Below, one piece after another: positions 48,065-59,539 of a stretch of 64,000 nt of DNA (the stretch's first letter is position 1; every line of letters begins with the position of its first letter). The DNA is taken from the NCBI GenBank assembly GCA_023101725.1, contig JALJCO010003910.1, positions 124,001 through 188,000 of the forward strand, read 5' to 3'. Both the position numbers and the translations under genes were made by a program. A model generated the notes under the pieces. The model did no database searches. It was not told the origin of the DNA and worked only from the letters and a program-made list of their open reading frames with translations. The stretch is from Atherinomorus stipes. Taxonomy: Eukaryota > Chordata > Actinopteri > Atheriniformes > Atherinidae.

Positions 48065-48620
48065 TAGGGGTGGGTAAAAATATTGATTAATCGACACATT
48101 GCAATGGTTCCCTGCACAATTCAATATCGATTAGGCGAATTATCTGAATTGATTCACCTCCTAACCTATGGGGGCGCTGTGCGAGTTATTTACCTTGTAT
48201 GGACAGAGGCTGCATTAGATCATACAACAAGAAACTAGCAACAATTTATCATTATCTCGCCAAGGAGACTATGTTTTCGGTAGCATTGGGTTGTTTGTTT
48301 GTCTGTCTGTCAGCAACTTTACAGAAAAAGTACTGAACAGATTGACCTGAAATTTTCATCAGCCGTGTGCCTCAGCCCAAGGACAAACTCATTAAATTTT
48401 GGTGGTGATCCAGATCACGTTCTGGATCCAGGAATCTTTTGGAGGATTTTCCATCATTGTGAGATAAGACAAATTTTGGAATTTTTGCATATATCTCTAT
48501 TAAAATGGCCCGAGTGTTTGGTGAAAAAAAGTTATAAGAAAGGATCTCAAAGAGTTCTCTAATGTTCAGAAAGTTGATCCGGTTCCAGAGAAAATTCTGG
48601 ATACTATGGTCCAGCACACA
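48065..48620 (+). repeat. Two adjacent dispersed-repeat fragments
   Basis: AGGGGTGGGTAAAAATATTG (48066) followed by ATCGA/ATTGAT-rich sequence resembles the end of a common teleost element. From about 48255, CTCGCCAAGGAGACTATGTT through TTTTGGTGGTGATCCAGATC and TCTGGATCCAGGA resembles a repeat I recall from many aquatic animal genomes. Both identifications rest on memory of consensus sequences; no partner copy lies in this window. Confidence 0.4.
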
Positions 48621-48640
48621 AAAACAAGGGAGTCAAGCTG

Positions 48641-48836
48641 CGGGGGTTGGCAAGTTCGGTCCTAGAGAACTGCAGTCCTGCAGGCTTCTGATGTTTCCCA
48701 GATTCAAGGGAATGAGTCACGAATAGAACTTAATAAGCTTTTGGGTCCATTTAATTTAAATCAGGTGTGTTGGAGCAGGAAAACATCAAAAGCCCAGAGG
48801 ATTGCAGTTCTCTACGACTGAACTTCCTTACCCCCG
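48641..48836. mobile_element. Short palindromic hAT-type MITE
   Basis: The left end CGGGGGTTGGCAAGTTCGGT and the reverse complement of the right end CGGGGGTAAGGAAGTTCAGT match over about 39 bases with a few differences, including TAGAGAACTGCARTCCT. The interior contains CAGGTGTGTTGGAGCAGG, typical of a very common teleost non-autonomous hAT group. It is related in plan to the element at 54036. Confidence 0.7.
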
Positions 48837-49074
48837 TTTTAGGGAGTCTGGGGCCAACCTACAATGTTCTTAGGCTGCCTTAAAACATCATAAATTAATT
48901 GATTTTATCACTGGCTTTAATGATAATGGTGTTATGATTGTTTGAGCTGTGTTTAGTAAAACACAGCGCAATGAAGTTTCCCATTTGAAGTACCAGCAGC
49001 TAAATCCAGTCCATTTATCACCGCCCACGTTTTCATTCCCATTTTTCACTCCGACTGGATATTCAGCTGCATGT

Positions 49075-49208
49075 AACCGTGCTATCTGTTAGCATCATGG
49101 GAACTTCAGACAGTGAGCGTTCGTTTATCAAACAAAACAGCATTTAGAAAACAAATACACTTACAGGTACTGACAACTTTGTGGTTGCCTGCTTTAGTGT
49201 TGCTACAG

Positions 49209-49243
<35 letters not shown>

Positions 49244-49591
49244 CATTTGTTTGAAAACCCCAACTTGAATTAACCATGTTCGGGCATGCAGTCAGACATG
49301 CTAGCACGACTCATGCCAGTTTATCAACAGGGGGAAGAGGTGAAGGGGGGGAGTGGAGGGGGGAAGCTGTTTGCTTGATAATATGCTCTAATAGGAGAAT
49401 ATGAATCATGTAGCATGATAAGCTGCTCTCTGATTCAGCCGTTTTTGAACAAAGACACAAAGCTGACTGCCCATGAACAGCGAATTTGATACTCTCTCTT
49501 GACATTCACATGGCCTCATCAGGGGGTATAATCTAATAACAGATCATATTATACCACAAAAACGTTAAATTTGTTGTCGCAGCACCTTTAA
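49075..49591 (-). mobile_element. TTAA-AGGTGC family element, copy D
   Basis: On the minus strand it starts TTAAAGGTGCTGCGACAAC (49591 downward) and shares the TGTTAGCATCATGGGAACTT, TTTATC and CAGCATTTAGAAAA landmarks with copy C. A 27-base T run (49213-49239, A on the element strand) sits where other copies have CT- or AG-rich sequence. The far end is not resolved. Confidence 0.6.
49213..49239. repeat. Poly-T run
   Basis: 27 consecutive T residues inside copy D. Confidence 0.9.
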
Positions 49592-49666
49592 ATTCCACAG
49601 ACACCCCTGAGTAAGAACCTCCAAACTGTATATCCTAACAAAGCTGCTGTATTACAGTTCAAAATA

Positions 49667-50093
49667 TCATACTGTATATTCATTCATTCATTCATTTTCT
49701 GTACCGCTTATCCAGTTCAGGGTCGCGGGGGTTGCTGGAGCCTATCCCAGCTATTATCAGGCGAGAGGCAGGGTACACCCTGGACAGGTCGCCAGTCTGT
49801 CGCAGGGCCAACACAGAGAGACAGACAACCATTCACACTCACATTCATTCCTAGGGACAGTTTAGAGTGATCAATTAACCTAACATGCATGTCTTTGGAT
49901 GGTGGGAGGAAGCCGGAGTACCCGGAGAGAACCCACGCATACACGGGGAGAACATGCAAACTCCACACAGGAAGACCACAGTTGGAATCGTTCGAACCCC
50001 CTCCCCAGCCGGGAATCAAACCAGCGACCTCCTTACTGTGAGACTGCAGTGCTAACCACCACGCCACCGTGCAGCCCTCATACTGTATATTCA
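49667..50093 (-). mobile_element. tRNA-derived SINE with perfect 16-bp target-site duplication
   Basis: TCATACTGTATATTCA occurs exactly at 49667-49682 and 50078-50093. On the minus strand the body begins GGGCTGCACGGTGGCGTGG, with an A box (GTGGTTAGCACTGCAG) and B box (CTGGTTTGATTCCC). It runs through the very common teleost sequence GCATGTTCTCCCCGTGTATG and ends TTTTCTGTACCGC-type in reverse, finishing in (GAAT)n. The near-consensus body and the undamaged duplication indicate a fairly recent insertion. A 125-codon frame across it is a known kind of spurious translation, not a gene. The 3' part may derive from an RTE-type LINE (inference). Confidence 0.9.
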
Positions 50094-53000
50094 ATCTTTA
50101 ATCGGAGCTACGATCCATTTCCTCTTTTTGTATCAACTAGTGTAAGGGTGTGACACCTTTGTATGCCCATTAAATTGCTTCTGAATTTAAAATCTGCTTA
50201 TCAGCATTCAGATATTATCCCTTTGTGGTCAGACTGACAGAACCCAGCTATCCACTTCACCTTTGACTTCCTCAGGATATATTTCTTGTTTTGAAGCTGA
50301 CAAAACCGTAAGAAAATAAATCAAAGGACCAGAAGCAAAGATAGAGTTTTGACTTTTTCAGGATGTAACCCGAGGCTTTCTTTGTCTTTGTCTTTTTTTT
50401 TTTTTTTTTTTTGGTAAGATCCTGCATGTGATAGCATCATAGATGTCTTTTCAACTTAGAACCCTAAAGTTTCAGAAAGACTTTCCCATCATGAATTTGT
50501 AATAATCAAGCTAAGAGCAGACATAAAAAACTTTCAGATTTTTGAAGGTTGATTCCAGGGCTGCAAATAGCATCCTGCTAATCTATTCACATGGGAAGCA
50601 CAACTGTTTATGATGAGAAAAGTGGCATTCATGAACGATTTATCAACATCAATGTAATATAAGTATTTCTCACAGCTCTCCTAATTTATAAAACAAAGGA
50701 TAGTGCAAGAGACAAAAACTTCCATTCAGCTTGTTCAATTGGATATAATTAACATGACTCACTCCACTTGTATAACCTCGTAATAAGGTCTGCAAAGTGA
50801 GCGTTGTGTCTAGCCTCCTTTAAAATACAGTTTTTACCAGCCTCTGGTCGTGACAGATGTTTGTCTGCAATGACAGTGGCAGATTTCTTTGTATCTACAA
50901 AAACATTTTAACTGGTATATTGGTTCTTCACTCCACAACAGAAAAAAACATGAGTGTACCTCTTTTTTTAAGCTTCAGTAATATCTGTAGCATCTAATCA
51001 CCTCATCTCTGGCCGCCTGTGTTTCATGACAACAGTAAATCCCCCTCCTTCCTGCTGTTTGTCTCCACAAAGACGACACAGCCGCAGGACAGGCAGCATT
51101 TTAAATGACTAATGTTACACCCACTGATTAACTCCAAGGTAAATGTTATACTGTTAATTACCATGGTGAGATATTAGCAAGAAAGCTGAATTAGATCCTG
51201 AATCAGTCATGGTAGCCTCCTCATAACCTGAGCCGTGTATATTACACCACAAAAAAAAAGTGAATGCGAAATGACGACTGCTACAGTTATAAGAACTGAC
51301 AAGTGGATGAAACACTCATATGACCAAGCATGGTGTGTTTCTATCATGCACTCATGGTTGCCAGTCTGTGTCTGTGTGAGCCCACTAACAGCCCCAGCAC
51401 TACAGTTAAATGCCTTTTATTGATATGCAATATGTAAAAGGGCCTCGGCGTGGGTTGTGAGAGTCGTGGATCAGAAAAAGACAGATGGAAGCACAGAGGT
51501 GATGATTCTTTATGCAAATATGCTAGCATGCACGCAAGTATGTGTGCACCTTTCCCATCAGCAGGGTCCATTCATGTAATCTTTAAATGAATGCGCTGCA
51601 TCCGCATTGAGAGCTTTTATTTTCTTTCTCTCTCCCAAATAACACAATCTGCTGTGCCCTGAGTTTTCACGCAGCGGTCAGCTTTAGAGGCCGCTGTAAT
51701 GATATGAAAACATTCAAAGCCCTTCACCTCCTCACACGGACCACTATTGCTTCCCTCCTCCTGCAGGATGTCAGCACTGAGAAGATAACAGGGCTTGAAA
51801 TGGATATTCTGTTAGTTCCAGTTTATATTGGGGGAATAAAGTAGTGGAAAATCTGAAAGGTTAGACTCCAAAGCAGCTTTTAATGGCAAGTATCATGGCT
51901 TAATATTTTAAATGTGGGGTACACACCACTTCATTTTCTCAGGGCATGGTATTAAATGAGAAATAAGCCTCCAAGTTTTCATATTGCATCATTTGCAAGA
52001 CTTCAGTAGCAAATCATGGGACTCATTTCCTGATGTCATTTAGGTTTGGGAGCTTCTGATGCTCATTCAAGCTTGTGGCGTAGCACTTGGAATGATATCA
52101 CATCAGCTCATTATGGACTGGAAATTATTATCGACTATAAGACAGACATCTTTGAAATTTATGGTCCTTATAAGACGATCTGACCAATTCCTTGATATTT
52201 TTTCTGATGCCACCAGAAAGTAAGCATTTTATGGCTAGATTGAGTCCATTTTTTAGCACAGTCACAATCACATTAGCTTACATGCCAATTGACCACATGA
52301 GCAACCAATGTTGTTTTTCTTTATGGAACTTATTATTCATGATGATACAACACTAATAAGGCGCCCTTGGACCCTTTTGAACATTTCACTCTGGATGGAT
52401 CTTTCATGAAACACTAAGCCTTATCAATTACCCCCATAAGTCATCATGTTGTCACTAGCTAGACTCTAGCTGAAAACATGTTCCTAGATCACTAGATAGG
52501 AGTCATCACAGAAACTGACAACCAGAGAAAGAACACAAGGCTTAGAAATCTAGCAGGAACCCAACCAACAACAGCAACAAAACTCAAAGAGGATGACAAG
52601 AAAAAAAACAGATATATCATATTATATCATAAAGACAGAGGAAAAAACCTCTGTTCCAATTGTTGCTCCACATTTATCTGGAAGATTTGGAATGTTTCAT
52701 TCTACACTGAGAAAGATTATTCACTCTAAGTGGAAAGCATTTAAAACAGCTGTCAATCTTCATTGAAGTGGAGGTCACAGCTAGACTGGGTAATGTTCAA
52801 AGATATTGTTTAAAAGAAAAAAACAAAAAAACTCCTGCTTAGACTCTGTTGGCTTCACTTTGTGTGTAAAGCTGGAAAAAGAAAAAAAACTGAGCAGTAT
52901 GTCTTGTTTGAAAGGGCTGTCAAGAGAAACCTTCTCTCTAAAAAGAGCATGGCAGCTCAGCTTCTCTTTGCAATGTTGCATCTGATAAAAACACACAAGA

Positions 53001-53363
53001 TTTCTGGAGCAATGTCCTTTGAACAGATATGACAATGCAAAGTGCTGTTTTATTTTGGGGGTTTTATTTGTTGTAAAAAGCAAACACAGCAAATCGGCAC
53101 AAACACCTCATGTTAGCTGTCAAGCACAGTGATGGCGGCTGAAGAGTCGGGCTTGTCTGAACCTGGACACCTTGCAGCCGACTACTGTATGACCTCTTCT
53201 GTATGTTAAAATATTCTAAAGCCTGTCTGACAAGGGGGCGCATTCACACTGCCGCTGCTTGGTTTGCTTTAAATGATCGCTGGTCTGCAGAGTGGATCGT
53301 TTAGAGTAGTGTGAACGCTCATTTGTGTAGAAAGCAGTGAATTCTGGCCTGCTTGAAATCCTG
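50094..53363. other. Unassigned, repeat-poor noncoding DNA
   Basis: 3.3 kb without supportable exons or recognised transposons, apart from a 20-base T run at 50393-50412. Confidence 0.4.
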
Positions 53364-53572
53364 GGGTCTTGGGGCGGTGTTAAGCTCAACAGTTGAGCAG
53401 CTGCCCCAGAGGCTACCTGTCCTCAGCGCAGCCAGCCCAGGTTTGATTCCCAGCCATGGACACTTTGCTGCATGTCTGCCCCCACTCTCTCTGACCCCCT
53501 TTCCTGTCTAGGCACTGTCAAATAAAGGCCACGAGAGCCCCCAAAATCATTAAAAAAAAAACTAGGGTCTTG
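53364..53572 (+). mobile_element. tRNA-derived SINE with 8-bp target-site duplication
   Basis: GGGTCTTG flanks the insert at 53364-53371 and 53565-53572. The body has a degenerate A-box region (TAAGCTCAACAGTTGAGCAG), a B box (CAGGTTTGATTCCC), the CATGGACACTTTGCTGCATG segment and a CT-rich stretch. It ends CAAATAAAGGCC... and an A-run at 53552-53561. This order matches a common teleost SINE group that I recall ending in ATCAAATAAAGGC. It is a non-autonomous copy. Confidence 0.8.
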
Positions 53573-54035
53573 TTTCACTATGATTTGTTTACAGTTCAAA
53601 TACAAATGGGCCATCCAGTGAACCAAAGAGAGGAGGTGATGTAAAGTGCACCGTAGCGCAACACAGTGGGTATCACCCTGCCTCTCCTACCACTCATACT
53701 GGACAGATTCTCATGAAAACATCAGGTTTGAACATCAAGTAAAAACCGAAACCCAAGACAGCATAAACTTGTTATTGCTCCACTGTTTATTTGCAGTGAA
53801 CAAAGTGTTTTCAGTTCTGGCCAATCGATAAGCCACATTTTCTGCTTCCTTCTGCCTTTTCTTCTTGGTCAGTGATGATTTCAGGGAGTGTTACGTCCCA
53901 GCTCTGCTAGGCATCTAGAAAACATAACAAAAAACTGGTTTCAGGATGTTATAATGGAGCAAAAATGTTTATCGCCCCCTACGAAGTAGTTGCACCAAAC
54001 CAAATGAAGCTGCAAATTTTCCCAATTGCTCAATC
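53573..54035. other. Unassigned noncoding DNA
   Basis: No gene or repeat recognised. Confidence 0.4.
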
Positions 54036-54258
54036 CAGGGGTCTCCAACTCCGGTCCTTGAGAGCTACTTTCCTGCACATTTTGGCTCCATCCCTTCTTC
54101 AACACACCTGAATCAAACAAATGGCTTTTTAGCAGGCCTCTGCAAAGCTGAGTGACATGTGCACGGGTAAATTAATCATTTTATTCAGGTGTGTTGGAAA
54201 GAGTATGCTTTTAGAATTACAAAATAGTAGCTCTCGAGGACCAGACTTGGAGACCCCA
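54036..54258. mobile_element. Short palindromic hAT-type MITE
   Basis: The left end CAGGGGTCTCCAACTCCGGT and the reverse complement of the right end (GGGGTCTCCAAGTCTGGTCC) match. Inside, CAACACACCTGAATCAAA and the downstream TTCAGGTGTGTTGGAA are inverted. This is the plan of an abundant teleost hAT-derived MITE. No clean 8-bp duplication was seen at the edges. Confidence 0.8.
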
Positions 54259-55190
54259 CCTCGGTGTGAATGTGCCCTGACTGGAGCTGGTTCATACAAC
54301 AGGACAACAATCAAAAGCAAACCAGCAGATTGACAACAGGGTGGTTAAGAAAGAAAAGAGTTGAGGTGTTGTGAGCTGTGCATAAACAAATGTTTGCAAA
54401 CCTACACAAACTGAAGCTGCACAGTAACAAAGATTGCACTGCAATTTCTCGACAATGATGTGAAAGACTGATAGCATGACACAGAAAACGGTTATTTCAA
54501 GTGATGCTGCTTCAAGAGGTGCTTCAAGTTGTTCATCAGGCAGGAGAAGACTACTGAAAGACAAGCAAGTGGCACTATGACGAACAAATTTACTACAATT
54601 TATCTGCACATTCAGCATGCTCAGAGTACTAGTAAAAATGCATCTGATGGAGTAGAATCAAGACAGATACCGTGGAGGAGGGCTACCAGGTACAATTTTG
54701 CCCTTAGCCCAAAGATGCAGTGTCTGGCAGCGTAAACGGGTCATACTGTGAGGAGGGGAGCAATGTGAATTCACAACACGAGTGTTCATACACTTGAAAA
54801 AGCCACATACAATAAATGGGTTATGTTGATGAATATCTGCGACAATAACAGCAACAACGAAAAGTAGGAGTCAAACTCCCTAAATAGGAGATTCAAGACG
54901 AGCCACTCGGCCATACACCGTTCTCTATTAGAGCATCGTCATTATTAGGCCCGTTATCTTTGGACACTTCCTCAATGAGGATGAACATCTCTTCGGGGGT
55001 AAGGGCTGGATGTTGTTACCTGCAATCATTGCTTATTTAATGCACCTGTTAAACACAACTTGGCCATTTGCACACCAGCAGCAGTGTATTAGCGGTTGGA
55101 CAATCAGCGCTGTGACTGACGTCTGCGCTGAATCACCGGTCGTTGATAGATTTGCCTGATCTCAACTGTTTCTGTTGAGAACATTTTAGA
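54259..55190. other. Unassigned noncoding DNA
   Basis: No gene recognised. The segment 55080-55150 has a modest cluster of CpGs without a frame or splice signal. Confidence 0.4.
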
Positions 55191-55197
55191 GAGCGTT

Positions 55198-55821
55198 CTT
55201 AAGAATGACCTGAAGAACACCACCAAGAAGGCATCTGGGAAACAGTCGTATCTTAGCGACCCGTCTTTAGTAAGATCTTCTTAAAGGTACAGTATGTAAG
55301 AATGACTGACATCTAGTGGTAAAGATCGGTATTTGAAAGAAAAGATGTTTCCTGTCAAATGACTTCATATTCCAAGCACTGTTGTGAGTGTACGGTGGCC
55401 GTTAGTGGCCAAAATTCTCCCAAACATAAAGATGTTTTCATCTGTGAGTGGATCCAGTGGTCTCAGATTTAGCTATGACTGTACTATGAGTAACTACTTT
55501 TAATGTATTTAAAGCATTACTGATACCAAACAGCTTTGTTGAATCCCACTTAACAAAGCTGTTTAAAGTTCAGAGGGTTCTCACATCACACACATTGTTA
55601 TGTCCTTCTAGGGACACCATAGTAACAAATATGGCAGCCTCCATATGTGCACCACCAAGCAAGTAGATATAACTGACTCATTCTGAGAAAATAAACATAT
55701 GACAGCTATTCTAGTGCAGTGATTACACATCAATAGAAACATAGTTTTGAATTATATGTCACATTTTTCAGCCATTGACCTCTGATTTTTTACATACTGT
55801 ACCTTTAAGGTCATTCTTAAG
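55198..55821. mobile_element. Outer palindromic MITE interrupted by a TTAA element
   Basis: CTTAAGAATGACCT at 55198-55211 has its exact reverse complement at 55808-55821. The 528-bp element at 55281-55808 lies between these arms. The outer element would be roughly 100-120 bp without the insert. Confidence 0.55.
55281..55808. mobile_element. MITE with perfect 19-bp TIRs (TTAAAGGTACAGTATGTAA)
   Basis: TTAAAGGTACAGTATGTAA at 55281-55299 and its exact reverse complement TTACATACTGTACCTTTAA at 55790-55808 bound a 528-bp insert without coding capacity. TTAA at both edges fits a TTAA target duplication. Confidence 0.85.
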
Positions 55822-57479
55822 TCCTAAGAGCATTCTTAACTGGGAAACCCGCCCATGATGTTGTTCATCTGCATTTGCCTTATCCCAATACTTGATTCAG
55901 AAAGTCTTACTCTTGAAAAAAAGTGCACTTTCTCTTCTGCATGACTCATTCTGCCAGATATCCATCAGACAGTCACCTCTCGCTACCAAGTAACTGTTTT
56001 AGAAGTTATGACGCAGAATATTCAACTGTATATGCTGTATCCCATTTTCTTTGTTGCATTTCCCACTTTCCCCAAGTCATATGGCCATTTGGTGAGAAGG
56101 GAGGATGCAGGGGCCTTAAACAGACGCCAAGATGAGCACTTAATCCTGCGCCCATCAAGATGGAGCATCTCTACTGAGTCTGCTCTGCGTTGCTAAAATG
56201 AGCAGAAAGGGACTCGTGGAATCCACCAAAAACAAGCTGTCCAAGTGTGTGGTTCAAGAAAGGAACATGAATCTCAAGCCTGAATTTGATAAAGAAAACA
56301 TAATTTTTAATGGCACCCTGTTTTCTTAATGAGCTGCTTTCTTTGGTTAATGAAGGGGACCATTTGAGCTGACAGATAATGACTGGAGATCTTCCAAAAC
56401 ATTCTGTCAGTAACAATTAGCTCTTTTATTTGCAATTTAAGTTTTTGTTTACATCTGAAACAGAAAAGTTATAAAATAAATTGGACATTTTATGTAAATA
56501 TTATGATTTCTTAAGCAATAATTGCATATTTTCTAAGCATAAATTCTGTCAGTAAGTCTTTGCAGAGAAACTGAAAAACTTACCTGTAAAAATGCTTTTT
56601 TACCCTCAATTTTAATGTAAAACAAAACATTTTTACCATTTGGGTGGCAAAATTAACACAGTAGGCTACTGTAGAATAAAAGAACCAACTGTTTCATCAT
56701 ATTGCATTTTCCCATTCGCCAGATTACAGGCAGAAAAAAAACTATTTGTTGAGGCCGTTACCCTGCTCATTTTGCAAACTGTGATCAAAACATCATATTG
56801 TTTGAATCCTTTTCATGGCAAAATGTCTTTGACAATCAGAGCAATGTACTGAATTTATATAGAGAGTCTGATACCCTTCAGTAGCATTAATAATTCACTG
56901 CACTGCCTTGACACTAAAACCTCTATCTGATCAGTCAATGCTGCATGCAATAAGATTTTAAAATCACAATGTGTCAGATATGGGGACATTTGCTGAATGC
57001 ATACTGCACATACAGTAATATAAATCCCTTGAAGCTGCTACACACATATCCAACTGCAACCATCACTGCAATGTGGATCCAGCAAGCAGAGAAAAAGAGT
57101 CAGTTGCATTCAGTGAACTTCTTATGGATTCCAATGACACGTCTCTGGCTTAGGCCATCTGAATTCCCATCACACAGCACAGGAAAGCATATCAAACCAG
57201 CCATGTTCAGTGCCTTAAGTAGGCTATCTGATCTTTTGGCACATCATCCAATCCAATTAAAGCCGCACGATATAACCAGCAAACGCCAAAAGAGGGACTG
57301 TGTTGCAGCGGCAAGGCTGCAATAGAGGCGGCAACAGACAATTCATGTGAAACTCGTCGCCATCACCATCTTTCAAACCAAGACCTTAGAAGGATGCGGC
57401 TGCGCTGCAGAAGCTAATTTAATCACCCAAGAGTGCGGGTGTGATGATATATGTGCAGCATTCTAAACGACCCCATCTC
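55822..57479. other. Unassigned noncoding DNA
   Basis: 1.7 kb with no gene or recognised repeat. AT-rich until about 57300, where GC content begins to rise towards the CpG-rich region. Confidence 0.4.
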
Positions 57480-58096
57480 AGAGTCTGTGGACACCCCCCA
57501 CTCACACCCCCACACCTCCGCCGGTGATTCCTGAACCGGGTGGTCCTGAGGAATCATCTTCTTGCTTTCCAAAGCGCCACGCGCGTCGTACGCGAGTCAT
57601 TCAGCTGTGATGAACATCTCATTTGCAATGTAAACGCAATACTTCTGGAGCCAGCTCAAATTCCTCTCCGGGACACACACAGGCACACACAGGATATAGG
57701 CTGCCACACACCCTACTTACAGGCGAGGCGCGCTTTTACGGTCAGCGAACATTTACGCACGACTGGGAGGCGCTGATTGCCAACATATCTCATTGTTTTC
57801 CGTGTGCACTCAGAATTTTCTGCCAAAGACACCCTTTAGACCTTTTGTTTGTTTGTTTGAGCGTCTGTAAGCGAAGGGGTCGTCCTGCGCTCACAAATGG
57901 CGCAACTTCTCTTTTTTTCTGTCAAGTTGACACAGCTGGGAGCCCCGCCGGCAGCAAACCTGCGGCTCCCCGATGTTTAATGGAAGACTGCGCCAGTAGA
58001 AACCAGTATCCAGCGGTTCTCCCCACCATAGAGTAGAACAACGAGCCACATGACAGCTCTACTTCCACTGTATAGTGAGTTCAGAGAACATTGGCT

Positions 58097-58108
58097 CAGG
58101 TGCACCTG
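58097..58108. promoter_or_regulatory. Abutting E-boxes CAGGTG/CACCTG
   Basis: CAGGTGCACCTG is a 12-bp palindrome of two E2-type E-boxes, the sequence bound by ZEB and Snail repressors. It lies about 50 bases inside the presumed first intron on minus. Confidence 0.35.
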
Positions 58109-58160
58109 TTTTCTTATGCTTTTTAAACCTCCCATTCAAAGGCTTTATGAGTCGGCTTAC

Positions 58161-58310
58161 CTTAAAGTCAGGCGACTTCGGGGCGACGTTTTTACTGCGT
58201 TTGTCTGCTTCGGAGCAACGGAAACACACACCTATTCCACAGCTCCCCGGTCGCTGTGCGGAGGAGAACGAAGGATGGAGAAGCAGTAGGGACAACCAGC
58301 GGTGTCTCAT
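58161..58310 (-). CDS. Candidate first exon of an unidentified minus-strand gene
   Basis: On minus, ATG at 58310 opens 50 codons starting MRHRWLSLLLLHPSFSSAQR, and the frame reaches TTTAAG|GTAAGCC, a good 5' splice site with the exon ending at 58161. The first 18 residues, a basic start then Leu-rich then small residues, could be a short signal peptide, or the segment may be 5' UTR with no coding role. A CCAAT box lies 44-48 bases upstream of the ATG, so the transcription start may even fall inside this frame. No downstream exon was identified in the window, so any first intron would be long or the later exons are not recognisable. The protein is not recognised. Confidence 0.3.
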
Positions 58311-58440
58311 CCTCTCACTCTCTCGCTCCCCACTGAAATATTACCGGCAACCGATTGGTCCGTGGGATCCACGGCTGCCCCTCTCCACTTCTCTAGGAGG
58401 AGCCAAATAAAACAGCTGAAATCGACACGGCGAGCACACA

Positions 58441-59539
58441 AAGAATCATTCTGAATGATTTTGCCTTTAACGCGTGATCCATCTCTCTGCTTTAGGCAGG
58501 ACGTCCAAACACCTCGTGTGCGTTTGCAGAGTGCTTTAGAATATTTATTTTGGTCTTCAGATTCGAATATCCTAAACTGGTGCAGTGGTTCTTCAAAGTT
58601 AATTAACTTTTTGTTTAGTTTTATTTCTAGTTAATTATCACATTTTCATTGAAGCTCTTAGAGGAGATAAACAGAATCCAATAAACTAAATGAGAATGAA
58701 GATGGAAACTGCAGGGGGTGTCAGATGCCTCACGTGTATGGGAGAGGGTGGTGGACCTGCTGGACAGTCAAACAGGAGACATTCGTTTTTCGTCGTTTCT
58801 TCTTTTATTTTGCAGTGCTTCTGTTTCTCTCTTCCAGATTGTCACACCTGCTCTTCATTTGCGCCGCCCACCAGGATAAATCCTCCCAGGTTTCCTTCTT
58901 TCGTGTTCTGCCCTCGTCAGTCCATTCCTGGTTTGTTTCTCTCCAGAATATCTCAGTTGATGTTTGTTTCTGATCTCATCCCTGCCCATCACAATACTTT
59001 TTATTTAGTTATTTATTTTATTTCATTTGATGGGTCACACGATCCCTTCAGATCCCTCCACAAGGTTAATATTTTGACATAATTTAGTTTTTTTTATCAC
59101 ATTTTGGCAGATTGATTTGTTTATTTACTGTTTGTTGATCCATAACACTTAAAATGTAATTCTCAGACAAACGGGTGATTTTGCGATGGCATTATCACTG
59201 CTACCTCACTCCCTTGTGTAAAAGATTGTTTCTTCAAGTCATGTATTCCTGCAGCCTTCAGACTAAAGAATTCAGACTTTTGGTTTACTGATACTGTAAC
59301 CAAGACTTTGACCCTTCCATCTTTCTTTTAATTTATTTCACCGGTAGTTCATGTATTTCAATTTTGCATATTTATGGTATTATATTTTTATCTGTTGAAA
59401 TGCTAGTGTTGATGTAGCCCATTGTTCTGACTGATATCTTGTGTTTTGGATGTGAAAGTTGTCTGAATCTGAGCTGTGGGGATATTTTCTGACAACATTC
59501 ATTGCTATGGTTCTATGGCACTTCTATGGCAGTGGTTCT
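58441..59539. other. Unassigned noncoding DNA
   Basis: No gene or repeat recognised. A 130-codon plus-strand frame (58690-59082) has no recognisable domain. Confidence 0.4.

Larger units (their letters stand above)
57480..58440 (-). promoter_or_regulatory. CpG-rich promoter-like region
   Basis: CpG dinucleotides are frequent here and scarce almost everywhere else in the window; examples are GCGCCACGCGCGTCGTACGC (about 57574) and GGCGAGGCGCGC (about 57722). An inverted CCAAT box (ATTGG at 58354-58358, CCAAT on minus) and a consensus minus-strand splice donor (GTAAG at 58160-58156) lie at its right edge. Together these suggest a promoter and first exon for a gene transcribed leftwards. Confidence 0.5.

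Noticed and set aside
49717..50094. 125-codon minus-strand frame
   Set aside because: It lies inside a SINE with a target-site duplication; such frames are common spurious annotations in fish genomes.
57623..58036. 137-codon plus-strand frame in the CpG-rich region
   Set aside because: No domain, no convincing donor on plus, and the better splice signal nearby is on minus.
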